NCBI RefSeq assembly: GCF_016086655.4
Contig: NC_052132.2
Span: 22,880,805-22,944,804 of the forward strand
DNA length: 64,000 nucleotides
Reading direction: 5' to 3'
Origin: Lepeophtheirus salmonis
Lineage: Eukaryota > Arthropoda > Copepoda > Siphonostomatoida > Caligidae
In this document: piece after piece, positions 1 through 10,835 of the stretch
Layout: the number at the start of each line of letters is the position of its first letter
Numbering within the stretch: position 1 is the first letter of the stretch
Translations under genes and position numbers: made by a program
Notes under the pieces: generated by a model
Database searches by the model: none
What the model was told of the DNA's origin: nothing
What the model saw: only the letters and a program-made list of their open reading frames with translations

Positions 1-1925
1 ACTTCCTATGGAAACACCAAAACCTCCATATTTCCGCATAAGTGTACAACTTAATTGTTCCATTGCAGCCACAAACAGTAACGGAGATACGGGACATCCT
101 TGTCTACAGCTTCTTCCCAAGACTATATGGTTACTCTGTAATCCATCAATCACTATAGTTGAAGTTCCATTGAATAGGAGAGCACGGATTGGATTATAAA
201 AACTTCTTGGAAGGTACTTCTTTACAGCACGTAGGATAAAATTATGATTTATCGAGTCAAAAGCTTTGCTGAAGTCAATCGCAATGATTGCTCCAAACTT
301 TTTTCTCATTTTAACGGAATTAATAGTTGTCTGAATATTTCGTGAAATATCAGCAATATGTTGGGTTTTTTTAAAACCTTTTTGTTCTGAACCCAACTTT
401 TTGTTAAGTATAGGCTCGATTTGTTTTGCTAAAACACCTGCTAAAATTCTGTAGGATTTATTAAGTATTGTCAAAGGCCTCCAATGACTAAGTGATGTCC
501 CATTACCTTTTTTGGGGAAGAGGGAAATCCTACCTCGAGTTAGAGCTGAGGGGAGCATACCCCTCTTTTCCATCTCCAATCCAAACCTAAATAAACAGGG
601 AACAATATACTGAGTACATAGGGTATATATTTTTCCTTTTATATTGTCAGGTCCAGAAGCTTTGTCATCTCTGTAAAACTTATTGATATAGTCCAATATA
701 TTATCATATGTAAAGATAGAACAAGATGCCACTTTTTTTGGTCTAGGAAATCCACTCCAAGAGCATCCCAATATTCCTTGATACTTATCCTGAAACACTT
801 TGAGAATAAATTTCGGATTTGTAATTACTTTATTTTTTACAATAATCTTTTCAATTCTTTGAGCAGAAATTCTTGTTTTCATCGATAAATGTTTTAATCT
901 CTTATACGGATTTCTTTCCGTATCTACTTTCCTCTTCATCTCTTCTTCGGCAATTTCGGCAATCCCGAATGTATTCATATTTTCCTAAGTTAGCATGCGG
1001 ACAAATAAAGATCCTTTATTCATGATTTCATCTATGTCTTCCTCTAATTGTTTAACTCTTTTCCTCTTCTCACTAATAAAAGTTATAGTTGTGTCACGAA
1101 TAATTTTATTGAAGACACTTAATAATCTGTTACAGGATAAAGTATGATCGTAGGAAATTCTTAATCTATTATTTAATTTTATTTTAAATTCTTCTAAACC
1201 AATGAGCCAACCAGGAATCCTAAAAGTTTTGTTCGTAGGAGCTGAGAAACATTCTAAATCTACCATTTTGTGGTCAGAAGATGGTTCGTATCTGTAGGAC
1301 GCTTTTTTAATATAAGAGCATAAGCATGTAGACATCAAAGCATGATCGATCCTTGATGACTGCTTCCCCTTTCTCCAAGAAAAAATATCATTCTCATTAT
1401 TTAATTTCTTTATAACGTCAACTAGATTCAGTTCATGAATTAATTTTCTGAGCATTGCAGTATTCGGATTTACGTATGGTATTTTATCAATATCAACATT
1501 GAGGTCGCCAATTAAAACAGAGGGGAAAGAATCCCTTTTTATATTATTGATTGAAAAAAGGGGGATGACTTTACATTAGGCCCATATGCGTTTACCATAT
1601 TAAATTGAAATACATCAGACGATATTAGGATTTGGTGCCACTCACTTTTATAGGAGTATTCTTTAACACATTTTGATTTCCCCACCGACTTAGCAACAAA
1701 GGTGATTATTCCTCGAAGTGGGCTGCATCCCGTGTAGTACATTTTAAAATCGAAGGGAAGGCATAATGTACATGAACTTAAACAAGAGGAAGACACTTTA
1801 GATCGTATATCCTGTAATCATATTACGTCTGGTTGTAGAGCGAGAATCCTTTTCATCATAGCATGTCTAGTTCTCCGTTCTCTCCCTCCTCTAGTGTTTA
1901 ATGAAACTATTTTTTCATACCCATA
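1..1925 (-). pseudogene. LINE ORF2: endonuclease plus reverse transcriptase remnant
   Basis: The endonuclease starts near 1905 with VSLNTRGG, then LALQPDVI, a GDLNVDID block near 1510-1490, and its C-terminal SRIDHALMS and SSDHKMV motifs near 1350-1250. The reverse transcriptase follows: GRISLFPKKGNG near 520, HWRPLTILN near 480, AIDFSKAFDSINH (motif A, first catalytic Asp) near 285-250, and GRSCRQGCPVSPLLF near 115-75. The RT then continues off the left edge with its second Asp pair unseen. Lesions visible: a TGA at 1818-1820 between DVI and LQDIRS, a frameshift near 1540 between QSI and NIKRD, and a TAG at 985-987 before the RT. RT frame 1-984 is otherwise open. This protein would nick target DNA and copy the element RNA; this copy cannot make it whole. 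Confidence 0.87.
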
Positions 1926-2217
1926 TTCCTTTTGATGTCATCTGCATATGATCTACGGATGTTGGAATTCGCTGTCATTTGACTTGACTGCTTTTGAAGC
2001 TTATTAAAATACATCATGTTAAAAAAACTAGTTGATATAATGAACGGTAATAATAAATTATCCAATATTAATCCTGATTTTTCTTAAATTTTTGAGGAGT
2101 CCTCTTGTTAGGAGATAATTCTGAGTCCAAAGCCGTCCTCTTAGAAATCGATCTAGATCTAGTCCTAGAAGACATTATAACCTCATCCACGATGGGTGGT
2201 TTTGTAGGTTTTTTTGG

Positions 2218-3246
2218 TCAAATCAATTCATCATTAGTCACTCGTTTTGACAATTCCTCCGTTCCATCCATCCCCATATTTGAAGGTACGCTTTCTACTT
2301 CAGAAACAGCAGCGGGATTATTCTTTTCTGCAGAACTTTTATTCATTTCATCCATCTGTGTAGCGGAACATGTAGACATATCATTTTCCTTGCGCTGCGA
2401 ATTCCTTTCCCCGTCATTACTTGACACCTTTGCTGAAGAATCTTCACCATCTTTTTCCATACTATTAATATTATCAGTCACCTGAGAGTATGCAGTTTCC
2501 TCCTTCCTTTCGTTTTGATTCCCAGTCTTGAATGTTTCCACATAACTACTCCATTTTACAAAATTATTAGGACATTTTCTAGCAAAGTGCCCAACTTCAT
2601 AGCACTTTCCACAATGTCTGTCTTGTCCCACATATGTTACTCTTGTCCTAAAACCTCTGATAGGTAGGAAACCAGGAATATCATATCTTAGGGTAGCCTT
2701 GACGCTAAAATTTCCATTTAAAAGACCTCTCAGTCTTCCATCCTTAAAACAATCTTCTCTGACCGGACCCACAACCTCTCCGAACTCTTTCACCACATTA
2801 AACACATCTTCACCTTTAATATCTTCATGTGGAGAATGAATCGTTATAACTTTTTCATAAATAATGGGATTTCCCTCCCCGTCTCTCCGTTGGGCCTTCA
2901 GACCTCTTATAGAGCCTTTCAACCCTTTGTAGTGGTCTTCCGCTTTCCAAATTATAAATTCATCTTCAACATGTGTGAAAAAAAATCCCAATATCCAATT
3001 CCTTCTTTAACTCGATGATGATTATGTGTTTATACCCAGGACAAGCTCTAACTTTTTGAATAATGCCCCAATCCAACTTCAGAATCTAGAAAATCATATT
3101 TTCCAGATCTACAGCCGTAGGTCTATTGGGAGCTAAATCATTATCCAAAGAGTTCAGGTCAACAATTATTCTGTTCCTAAGTGCTTTGCCAGCTAAATTT
3201 TTCTGTTCTTGATTTCTGTATTATCACTCTTTTCTTCTCCTTCCAT
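2218..3246 (-). pseudogene. LINE ORF1 (RNA-binding gag-like protein with zinc knuckle), broken
   Basis: The candidate start is the ATG at 3244-3246 (MEGEEKSDNT). A frameshift near 3200 and an in-frame stop near 3085 (after DLENMIF) separate it from a 257-residue open frame at 2218-2991. That frame carries VFNVVKEFGEVVGPV, IPGFLPIRGFRTRVTYVGQ and a CCHC zinc knuckle, CGKCYEVGHFARKC (C-x2-C-x4-H-x4-C, about 2580-2620), followed by a Ser/Glu/Asn-rich polar tail. In related elements this protein coats the element RNA in a ribonucleoprotein. About 290 bases separate it from ORF2. Confidence 0.85.
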
Positions 3247-3379
3247 TTTATTTAGAGATTGTATGTATTTAAGAGTGCGGAGGCGTCTTTTTTTTTCTCC
3301 ATTGTGAAAATTTAATATTGATCGACATAGAGTGCATAGAAGAGGATTTCTCACATCATTGAATACTGCAAACAACTAG

Positions 3380-5080
3380 GCTCTACGAGGCCAAAATCTT
3401 AAAGCATAAGAGTAAGATAAAGAAGTCTATAACATTTATAAGAAGGGCAAACGCAATTTTTGTTTCATACTCTTCTCGTACGCGTGTGCTTCATTCTCTT
3501 CTCTAGTTATAAATTTACCTGTGCTTAGTCACATATTGCTCATCTCGTAATTGAGATGGAATCAAATGCTACTGATCGCCCTCCTGAAGCGGACTCAAAT
3601 GAAATAATACACAAAGGTGTAATAAGGAAAGGATCAGAGGGAGCGTCATATTTTTAATACATACTCTTATGCGTAGTTTTTGCACTCAACTAAATTTGGC
3701 AAATATTTACATCACTAGTTACTTCTCTCTTTGTTTGTTTTTGGTTCAATTACTGAAAGTTAATTTGTTTTAAACACGCAAAATTTATATATCAATATTA
3801 TATACTTGAGAAATTAATTATTCAAAGCTTCTTTAGGACCACTTTCTGACTAACAAGCATGCTCACTGTCATGCAGGTATAAATATATACATTAATAAAA
3901 TAAAATATATACTACGAGGAAAACTGAGTTTTATAAATTACAATATTTCAAATTTATCCCTAATGAGTGAATTATGAATTTGAATAAAGTTTTATAAACT
4001 GATAGTACAAGAAACAATAATTTCATATAATATAAGTTAAAGCAAGAACAAGGAAAAAACCCTCAATATTAGTTTTTATAAAATATCTCAAAGAAATTTG
4101 ACAAGAAGTATCGATCTTGCTTCTCAATTATTCTAATTGTTATGTACATTTTGAACTTAAGTTTTTTGATGTTTAAGAAAAAAGACCCTCGCAATTTTCT
4201 CCCTTTGCAACTTTCCCCGACGACTGAATATTTTTTTGAATGATCCATATATGTATTAATTCTGTATGTTTTGACTTTTTTGATGAGCATTACCAATTGA
4301 TAATTATTGTGTAACATATTAGGTGATTACACAAGAAGGCCCACAACGTAGATCTATAATGATGATTTATATAAATTTTAATACATCAAAATGAAATGAT
4401 AGTATCAATTAATAGCTAATAATGAAAAATCACATCTGTCGTAATTAAACTAGACTCCATGAGACGTAGAGTTTGTAAATTTTAGGTCTGTTTTTACACG
4501 CTACAACTTGTACACAGTATATTTATGAATAAAAATAATATAGAGGTAAGCAAACTTTAAATATAAACCCCCAATTCGTGGTCAGTCGAGCAATACAAAT
4601 CATTCAATCAATTGGTTATGAGTCTCACATAAAGAAATAGTACAATTTTATTATGTGATGCTATTGCAATTGCATCAAAAGTGCATCCACAATCATTATT
4701 ATATTATAAAATACTATTTCTATGTGTTGGTCATAACAGTAGAGCATCTTTTTTGACAATAGTATGTTCTTCATCCCTAAATAACTTAATAAAACCAACA
4801 GAAAAAGCTTCTCTCTACAGCCTTTTAGGGAAGCTTGAAATTGTTCAAAGGTGTATTCATCTTGTGCTACTTCAAATCACGAGATAGGAGAACAAAAAAC
4901 AACTAGTTAGTGACAATGGTCACCAACAATTTTTAAAGGGCGATCTTGGTCCTCCCTAGTATAATTTAGGAGACAATTAATGAAAGACTCACTTTTTACC
5001 CTTTGCTCCCCCCTTGGTGCAATTATTATAAATTAGACTGTCCCCTCCCATCTCATAACAAAGGAATGGGATTGTTATCT
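3380..5080. other. intergenic AT-rich stretch with one short open frame
   Basis: Mostly unstructured AT-rich sequence. A GC-richer island near 3541-3650 contains a 33-codon frame (3556-3657, starts MESNATDRPPEADSNE). It has no homology I recognise and no clear splice donor, so I do not call it a gene. One copy of the recurring ACTTGTACA motif lies at about 4505. Confidence 0.5.
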
Positions 5081-5084
5081 ATGA

Positions 5085-5360
5085 GGGGATAAGGAAATAA
5101 ATAAGGACATAGACAAGAATTACTCCAAAGTCGATCCTCAATTCAACTCTTAGTCCAACATAGACTGACAATTATAACTTTGTCAAAAATCTACAGGGTT
5201 ACTCATTCTCTTGTATGAGCTCATGCAAATGTTCCATTAGGTTTTATATATATCAATGATATGTTTTATATAGTAGAAAGGGAAGTGTAGGCCTCAGGAA
5301 TTAAATAATAATTATAACAACTTAGCCAAACAAAATTTCCTCTTCAGTTTCCCAACTCCA
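5085..5360 (+). repeat. dispersed 250-320 bp repeat family, copy 1 (partial)
   Basis: Shares the core GTCGATCCTCAATT then AGTCCAACA, a TATGAGC-rich middle and a 3' end ATAATTATAACAACTTAGC with other copies at 17.7, 20.1, 30.8, 37.7, 51.1, 53.6 and 59.8 kb. No coding frame and no obvious terminal inverted repeat. Confidence 0.6.
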
Positions 5361-6164
5361 AAAAAGGAGGGAGCTAAAAAAAGCACCCGATTTTTATCAC
5401 TAATTAATTATTTAACTTATATCCGAGACTAAGCAGACAAATGAAGAAGAATTTTATAATTCTGGTGTTTCACCTCATCATTTTCTAATCTACATAATAA
5501 AGAAATAGGTTACCTTGTTACATAATTCAACTAAATTTCAACTTTTTATGCTCTTTCATTAAGATGATGAGTTTCCAATTGGTTTAACCATGATCAACAT
5601 GAACATGACCCATATAAACCTGCACAGCTGCTTTGACTGGCTTAGAAATTACTTTTACTGTAATATTTTTTACAACAACTTAGCTGTTGAATTGAAATAT
5701 ATAAATAAAATGAAAAGACATATAGTTTATAGATTTATGTTGTCAGATTCAAAAAAATATTTTTTCTGAATCCAAGAAAATGTCTTGAAAGAATATTAAC
5801 CAATGAGTAAAAATGACCCTTTCTTTTGAAGTCTAATCAATTCCGCATTTTTTATCACAATGCTGAAATCATAAGTTGTCTTAAAATGAAGACGTGCAAC
5901 TTCAAAAAAAAATCCTTATAAAACTTTCTTTTAAAGTTTTTAAAGAATTCTTCCTTGAAAAATATTTTTTGTATATTTAATTAGCTAGGAGTATCAAAGT
6001 TTATTTATTGTACAATGTACAGGACAGGGTAGCAAAACTTGGACCATTAATTAATATTAATTTTCTCATTATTATAGGAAGGTTTAGTAATTATTTTTTG
6101 GAATTCTGTTTCAGTCATTCTTTGTGTATAAACAAACTTTAATAAACATTTCGTCATATTGTTC

Positions 6165-6742
6165 TCATGAGCAAGCAAGAAGCCAAAAGGGAGCGCATCT
6201 CATATCTCTGATGCTGAAGTTAAGGTGGCAAGGATCATTAACATTGTTAATGCTATAGGAGCCTGGTTTGCAAAATGGTAAAGATGAAGAATGAAAGAGA
6301 AGACCTCTCTAGAAAAGCAGGAAGTGGGGGGCACAATTTCAAGATGTATCCGGAGCTCCTGTTCAGCTTGGAGAAGAGATTAAGGAGGACCCAACCAAAT
6401 TCATAAATTGCCTCTCCACCCCCTTCTCTGTGGCTGCTGGGGCCATCAGAGGTCTGTGGAGTGCGACTTGAGATTTTCCTCATACATGAGTACTTCATGT
6501 CACATTCTGACAGAAGTCATGTAGCTCATGAGGTGCGAGAGCGAAGAGCCCCTTACTCGCCAGATTTGAACCCGCTGGGCTATGATATGTGGGGCCCTTT
6601 GGGAAGGAAAACCAAAATAACTCCACACCCAAATGTGGACTCACTGAAGGCTGCAGTAGTCTCTGTGCGGGACAACTTGTCTGAGGAGTTTTGTTACTCC
6701 TCCAAGGCTGTGATTGATGCTGGAGATGGCTTTATTGAGTGA
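6165..6742 (+). mobile_element. mariner/Tc1 transposase remnant, internally deleted
   Basis: Starts MSKQEAKRERISYL at about 6167 and then shifts frame repeatedly. A second frame has the helix-turn-helix linker block KAGSGGHNFKMYPELLFSLE (about 6310-6370). The last frame (6461-6742) holds the catalytic-domain end, YSPDLNPLGYDMWGPLGR, then HPNVDSLKAAV and a terminal DAGDGFIE stop. The central catalytic region between HTH and the last Asp is missing. No intact terminal repeats were found. Confidence 0.82.
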
Positions 6743-6749
6743 CCACGTT

Positions 6750-8060
6750 TTCAAAGGCATTGTTTAGACGGTTTATAAAGATCGCTTTTTTTTTTTTCAT
6801 TATTATTGAAATTCAAAAGAATATTGAAGTATATTAGAAATAACCTCTCGAGTTTCCTCCATCTGCATATACAAAATGTTGCTCTCTGTTTAAAAAAAAA
6901 AAAGAATTATATATGTCATTTTTATGTTTTTATGTTTAAGAACAATCAGAAGCATACTATCTGAATCTAAGGGCAAAAAAAAAGTAACTAGTCTAGTTAA
7001 TCTAGTTTAAATTATGATATATGTAATTAAATTGTTTACCCATTAATATTTGAATACATTTGCTTTCTTTTTTTAAATTACTACAACTAACAATTTAGTT
7101 CAAATTAATTAAAATTTCAATTCGTTATCTTAATTTGTTCTGTTGTTTATTTTGTTTTTTATATAGTTTTTATAAAACTAATACAATTGGATAAGAGTAT
7201 TTTCAAGTTTGCTGTATGCACAACTTTAAAATATGATTTATGAAACAAATAAAGCTCTTTTAAGCCAATTATTTTTGATTTAAATCTGCAAATTTACATA
7301 TATTAAAATACCTATATATTTTAATATTATTCATTCATAGTACAACTTTTAGTACAGATTACTTTTGTTAACAAAAATTGAACTTTGCATATACAGATTT
7401 AATTTTGAAAATAATATTTAAAATTGTTGGGAAAGTCGAGGTTTTGTGGGTTCTCCAGATGAAAGAGATTAGAGTATTTTTAGTCTTTTAAAATGTAGCT
7501 ATGTAGAGTAGTGTGACTTTTATGTTGCACAGATTTTTTAGTCAGGGTGAAAAAGTACCTTGAATTGAACACATAAAAAATAGTGTTCAACAGATAAAAT
7601 TAAACTTATAATAACTTGATGTTGCTATAGCAACAATCTCTTTTATATCTCGTTCAAATATGTCAACTAAAGTTGATATTACTCTTGTAAAAATACCTAC
7701 CAGTAAACTAAATCTTAGCACAATAAACAATTTATCATAAAAACGAATTTACAAATAAACCCAAGCAGTTACTAAAGTTGATGAATGGACAAATGAAGGG
7801 ACTGGAGCGGATAGGTATTGCAGCTGGAAGCCAAGATCTAAAAGGCAACAAAAAAAATCATAATAAACCTAAAGATAATGAAATCCGTATTCTTCTTTAA
7901 ATTAGGTGCCTTGAATTGATTATTATGTACATTATAGAAGACAACCCTCCATTCTCTTATCTTTTTATAATTATAAATAAGGAAAGGATTTAACTTGATT
8001 ATTTCAATTTTAAAGTGAGAGGTTGAGCGTTAGCTTTAAGTTATTTGAGCAAATTTTAAT
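6750..8060. other. AT-rich intergenic stretch
   Basis: No gene, no repeat pair and no splice-bounded open frame that I can support. Short poly-A and poly-T runs only. Confidence 0.5.
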
Positions 8061-8074
8061 TCAAAACAAGTATT

Positions 8075-8880
8075 TACGATGGAGGTGACCCAAATGAACA
8101 CCATCATCGAATTGGCATGCGCGAGACACAGACAAGCGTACATCAAGAAGATGTTCGAGTATCCAAAGAGCACAGTCTATAACCACTGGAAGGAGAAGGG
8201 GGCCCACAAGCCCCACAGTGATAAAACTATACTACCAGATTCCTCGTAGTCCTAAAACGGTTCGAGAAGGCATCTCCTGGAATTTCTATTAAGAAGCGTA
8301 AAGTAAGCTGTACATCAGTTTCCAGGTCCATAAGCACTGATCTGAGGATGAAGTCATACCGCCTCTACATAACTCATATCCTTACAGACAAAATGAAGGC
8401 CACCCAGGCTACCCATGGAAGAAAATTGATGAATGATTTGACCAAATCATCTGTTATTCGGTTGAGAAACAATGGACTGTCGATAGATCCCATAACATTC
8501 AGAAATGAGCCAAAAGAGAGGGTAAGTGCGGATAATACTGTGAACTCATCTCTAACCAAGTGATAACTTGCATGACAGCGGAGGAAAATGGTGTCCAATT
8601 CTTGTTTCAGCAAGACTCAGCCCTCTCACATGGCCCGCAAGACCCAAAAAATTTTGAAAGTAGAGAAGATAACATTTTGGGACACTCGGACCTAGCCTTC
8701 CAACTTCCCCGATATGAATGCTAAGAATTACTTCTTCAAACAGCAAACCAACTCCTTGAAGACATCTATCATCAAGTACTAGGACAAAGTCTCCCCACAG
8801 ACGTGGTCAAGGTCTTCAAATTCTTTAGTATCGAGGGAATGATTGGCAAAGATGGTAGACACTTTGAATTAACTTTTTTT
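8075..8880 (+). mobile_element. mariner/Tc1 transposase remnant
   Basis: The N-terminal helix-turn-helix part is readable from 8095 (MNTIIELACARHRQAYIKK, then VYNHWKEKG). The linker has MKSYRLYITHILTDKMKATQ (from 8348). The catalytic region has LFQQDSALSHMARKTQ with the second Asp at about 8610, and PSNFPDMNAKNYFF near 8695 in place of a PSxSPDxNPxDYF block. At least three frame changes and a stop (before PSNFPD) break it. It keeps more of the transposase than most copies in the window. Confidence 0.82.
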
Positions 8881-8899
8881 TTTTGTATTTTTAGAACTT

Positions 8900-10588
8900 A
8901 TAAATTATAAGTTCGAACCTCTGCTTGCTTCCTTTTTTGATCAGGATGAAGTTAAAGATGGTCTGTATTTACCTGAACTACCCTGTATTGACAAACTAAT
9001 AAATACTGTTCAAAAATTTGTGGAGCTCATCATAGTGTTATATTTATTATACAAGAAATAGTAAGAAACTTGGCTAATTGATTAAAGTTGGTGAGGGATG
9101 AATAAGCATAGAATGTCTTGATATTGAAATTTTGTTGGTTGTTAATTTTTAGTCTTCCCGTATTAGCAAATGTAGGTTTTCTCACTTTATTAGAACAAAA
9201 GATTATTAAAAATTATTTAAATCGATACTTTATATGAAAAAAAAAATCGGTTAGTCTCATAAAATCTCTTAAATTGTGATTCTACTGTGCTAAAAAATCA
9301 GTGTTTTATTTTTATTCTAAAGCCCTCTAAATAGGTTCTAATTGTGAAAATATATTCCTGTGCAAAAAATAGTTACATTTTGGCGACAATCAAAATGGGC
9401 CCTTGTCTCTTAAACTTTTGACTAAAAATGTAAATTTTTCAACATTTGTAAACGTTTTTATTTTAGACACAAATGAGACTTGGAATAAATTAAAATCGAT
9501 ACATTACCGAGGAGCGAAAAGTGATTCAAATAATATTGGTTCATTTTCCGGATAAAGTACTTTGTAGTACAAAATTTTTATAGGAGTAAAAGGTATTGGT
9601 ATAAAATATGTTTAATCTTACAGACAAAGTTGATATTTGTAACTATATGTTAGTAGAAACAATTGGGGATATGGAATTTTTTTTCCGCTAATATTTCAAT
9701 ATAAGGTAAAACATTATTGAATGAGGACCACCATGGATTATTTATTAAATCAAAAGTATTTTGCACAGTAAAATATTATTATAAAAGGAACAAAATGGAA
9801 GGGGGATCAAATAAATGTAAACATTAATTTTGTGCTTTATGATGAAATTTAACACTAAGACCAAGTTGCATCAGATGTATAAAATCTCATCTATGTAAAA
9901 AAAAAAAATATTTTTATCTTTTCTAAGAAATAACTGAAATCTACTATAAGGATTATTTTTTCTTTAATAATATTAATTTGATATTAGGTAATTGTTAATG
10001 ATTTATGGTGGCATTGCTATAAAAAAGAACGACAGAGTCAAGCAATAACATTAACAAAACATTTTCCTTAACTCTCTATTGTCAAACCTCCTCATCAAAG
10101 TAATACACAATAAAAGTTTCGAAGCCTATAGAAAGGCCTCTTTACATCTAACAGCTTAAATTATGTTTAAAACACGTGTGATTAAATGAGTTCTATGTTG
10201 ACTCTAGGTAGTAGTTATCTAGTATTTATTGATAAAAAAATAATTTAATTACTTAACTTTTATGAGTCAAAAAATCTATTGAAATTCTGAAATTTTGTAA
10301 TATAGGATTACAAGGTTAAGGACCACTCACTTTGTCTAAACACTTCAAGTCCTAAAGCTAAGACTTCAACAACGTGGTTTTGCACTATCCCAGTATTAAA
10401 ATGTATAAGATAAATCTCTTTATTTCATCCACAGACTTGTTTTCTTAAATGTTTTGACTCAAGGACGTCAAATTAAATTTATTATTTAACAAAAATTGCA
10501 TTAAATTATTTTTAAAATGAATGATTTATCTATTAAAAAAATCCATTAATATAATTGAATATGAATAGCCTACATTTATTTTATTCAG
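8900..10588. other. AT-rich sequence upstream of the FN3-domain exon
   Basis: This should be intron if the adhesion gene extends upstream, since the exon at 10589 starts in the middle of a domain. I found no convincing exon for the first half of the FN3 domain here. Confidence 0.4.
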
Positions 10589-10835
10589 GATCAAAGTATC
10601 TCCAATGACATCTCCAAACTGATGGTTCCAGATCCACAAAAGAAAATTGTTCGTATCCGGGAACAATCTGTTCAAGAGAGACATATGTTTGATCATAACA
10701 ATGAAACTCAAAGTTTCGAGAATAATTTAAAAGGTTTAGCTCCAGCCACAGGATATGGAGCTCAAGTTAAAACAGAAAATATGATTGGATGGTCTCCACT
10801 TTCTGATCTCTTTATTTTTACAACATCGCATATAG
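10589..10835 (+). CDS. FN3 exon of the adhesion gene
   Basis: Acceptor TTTATTTTATTCAG and donor G|GTAAG bound a 247-base exon, phase 0 in and phase 1 out. It reads from DQSISNDISK to FIFTTSHI. The FN3 strands C' to G are present: IVRIREQ, then FENNLKGLAPATGYGAQVKT, then a stretch ending PLSDLFIFTT. GC content and codon use stand out from the flanking AT-rich sequence. Confidence 0.8.

Larger units (their letters stand above)
1..3290 (-). mobile_element. L1/Tx1-like non-LTR retrotransposon, decayed, truncated by window edge
   Basis: Read on the minus strand, the order is ORF1 with one CCHC zinc knuckle, then ORF2 with an apurinic-type endonuclease and a reverse transcriptase. The RT runs off position 1, so the catalytic YxDD box and the 3' end lie outside. 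The ORF1 pattern (IPGFLPIRG, then YVGQ, then the knuckle) and the RT block RQGCPVSPLLF fit the L1/Tx1 group as I know it; clade placement is inference. Several stops and frameshifts show it is not active. The 5' boundary is uncertain; the last recognisable coding is near 3246. Confidence 0.88.

Noticed and set aside
2105..2485. 126-codon plus-strand frame
   Set aside because: Antisense shadow of the LINE ORF1 tail; no features of its own.
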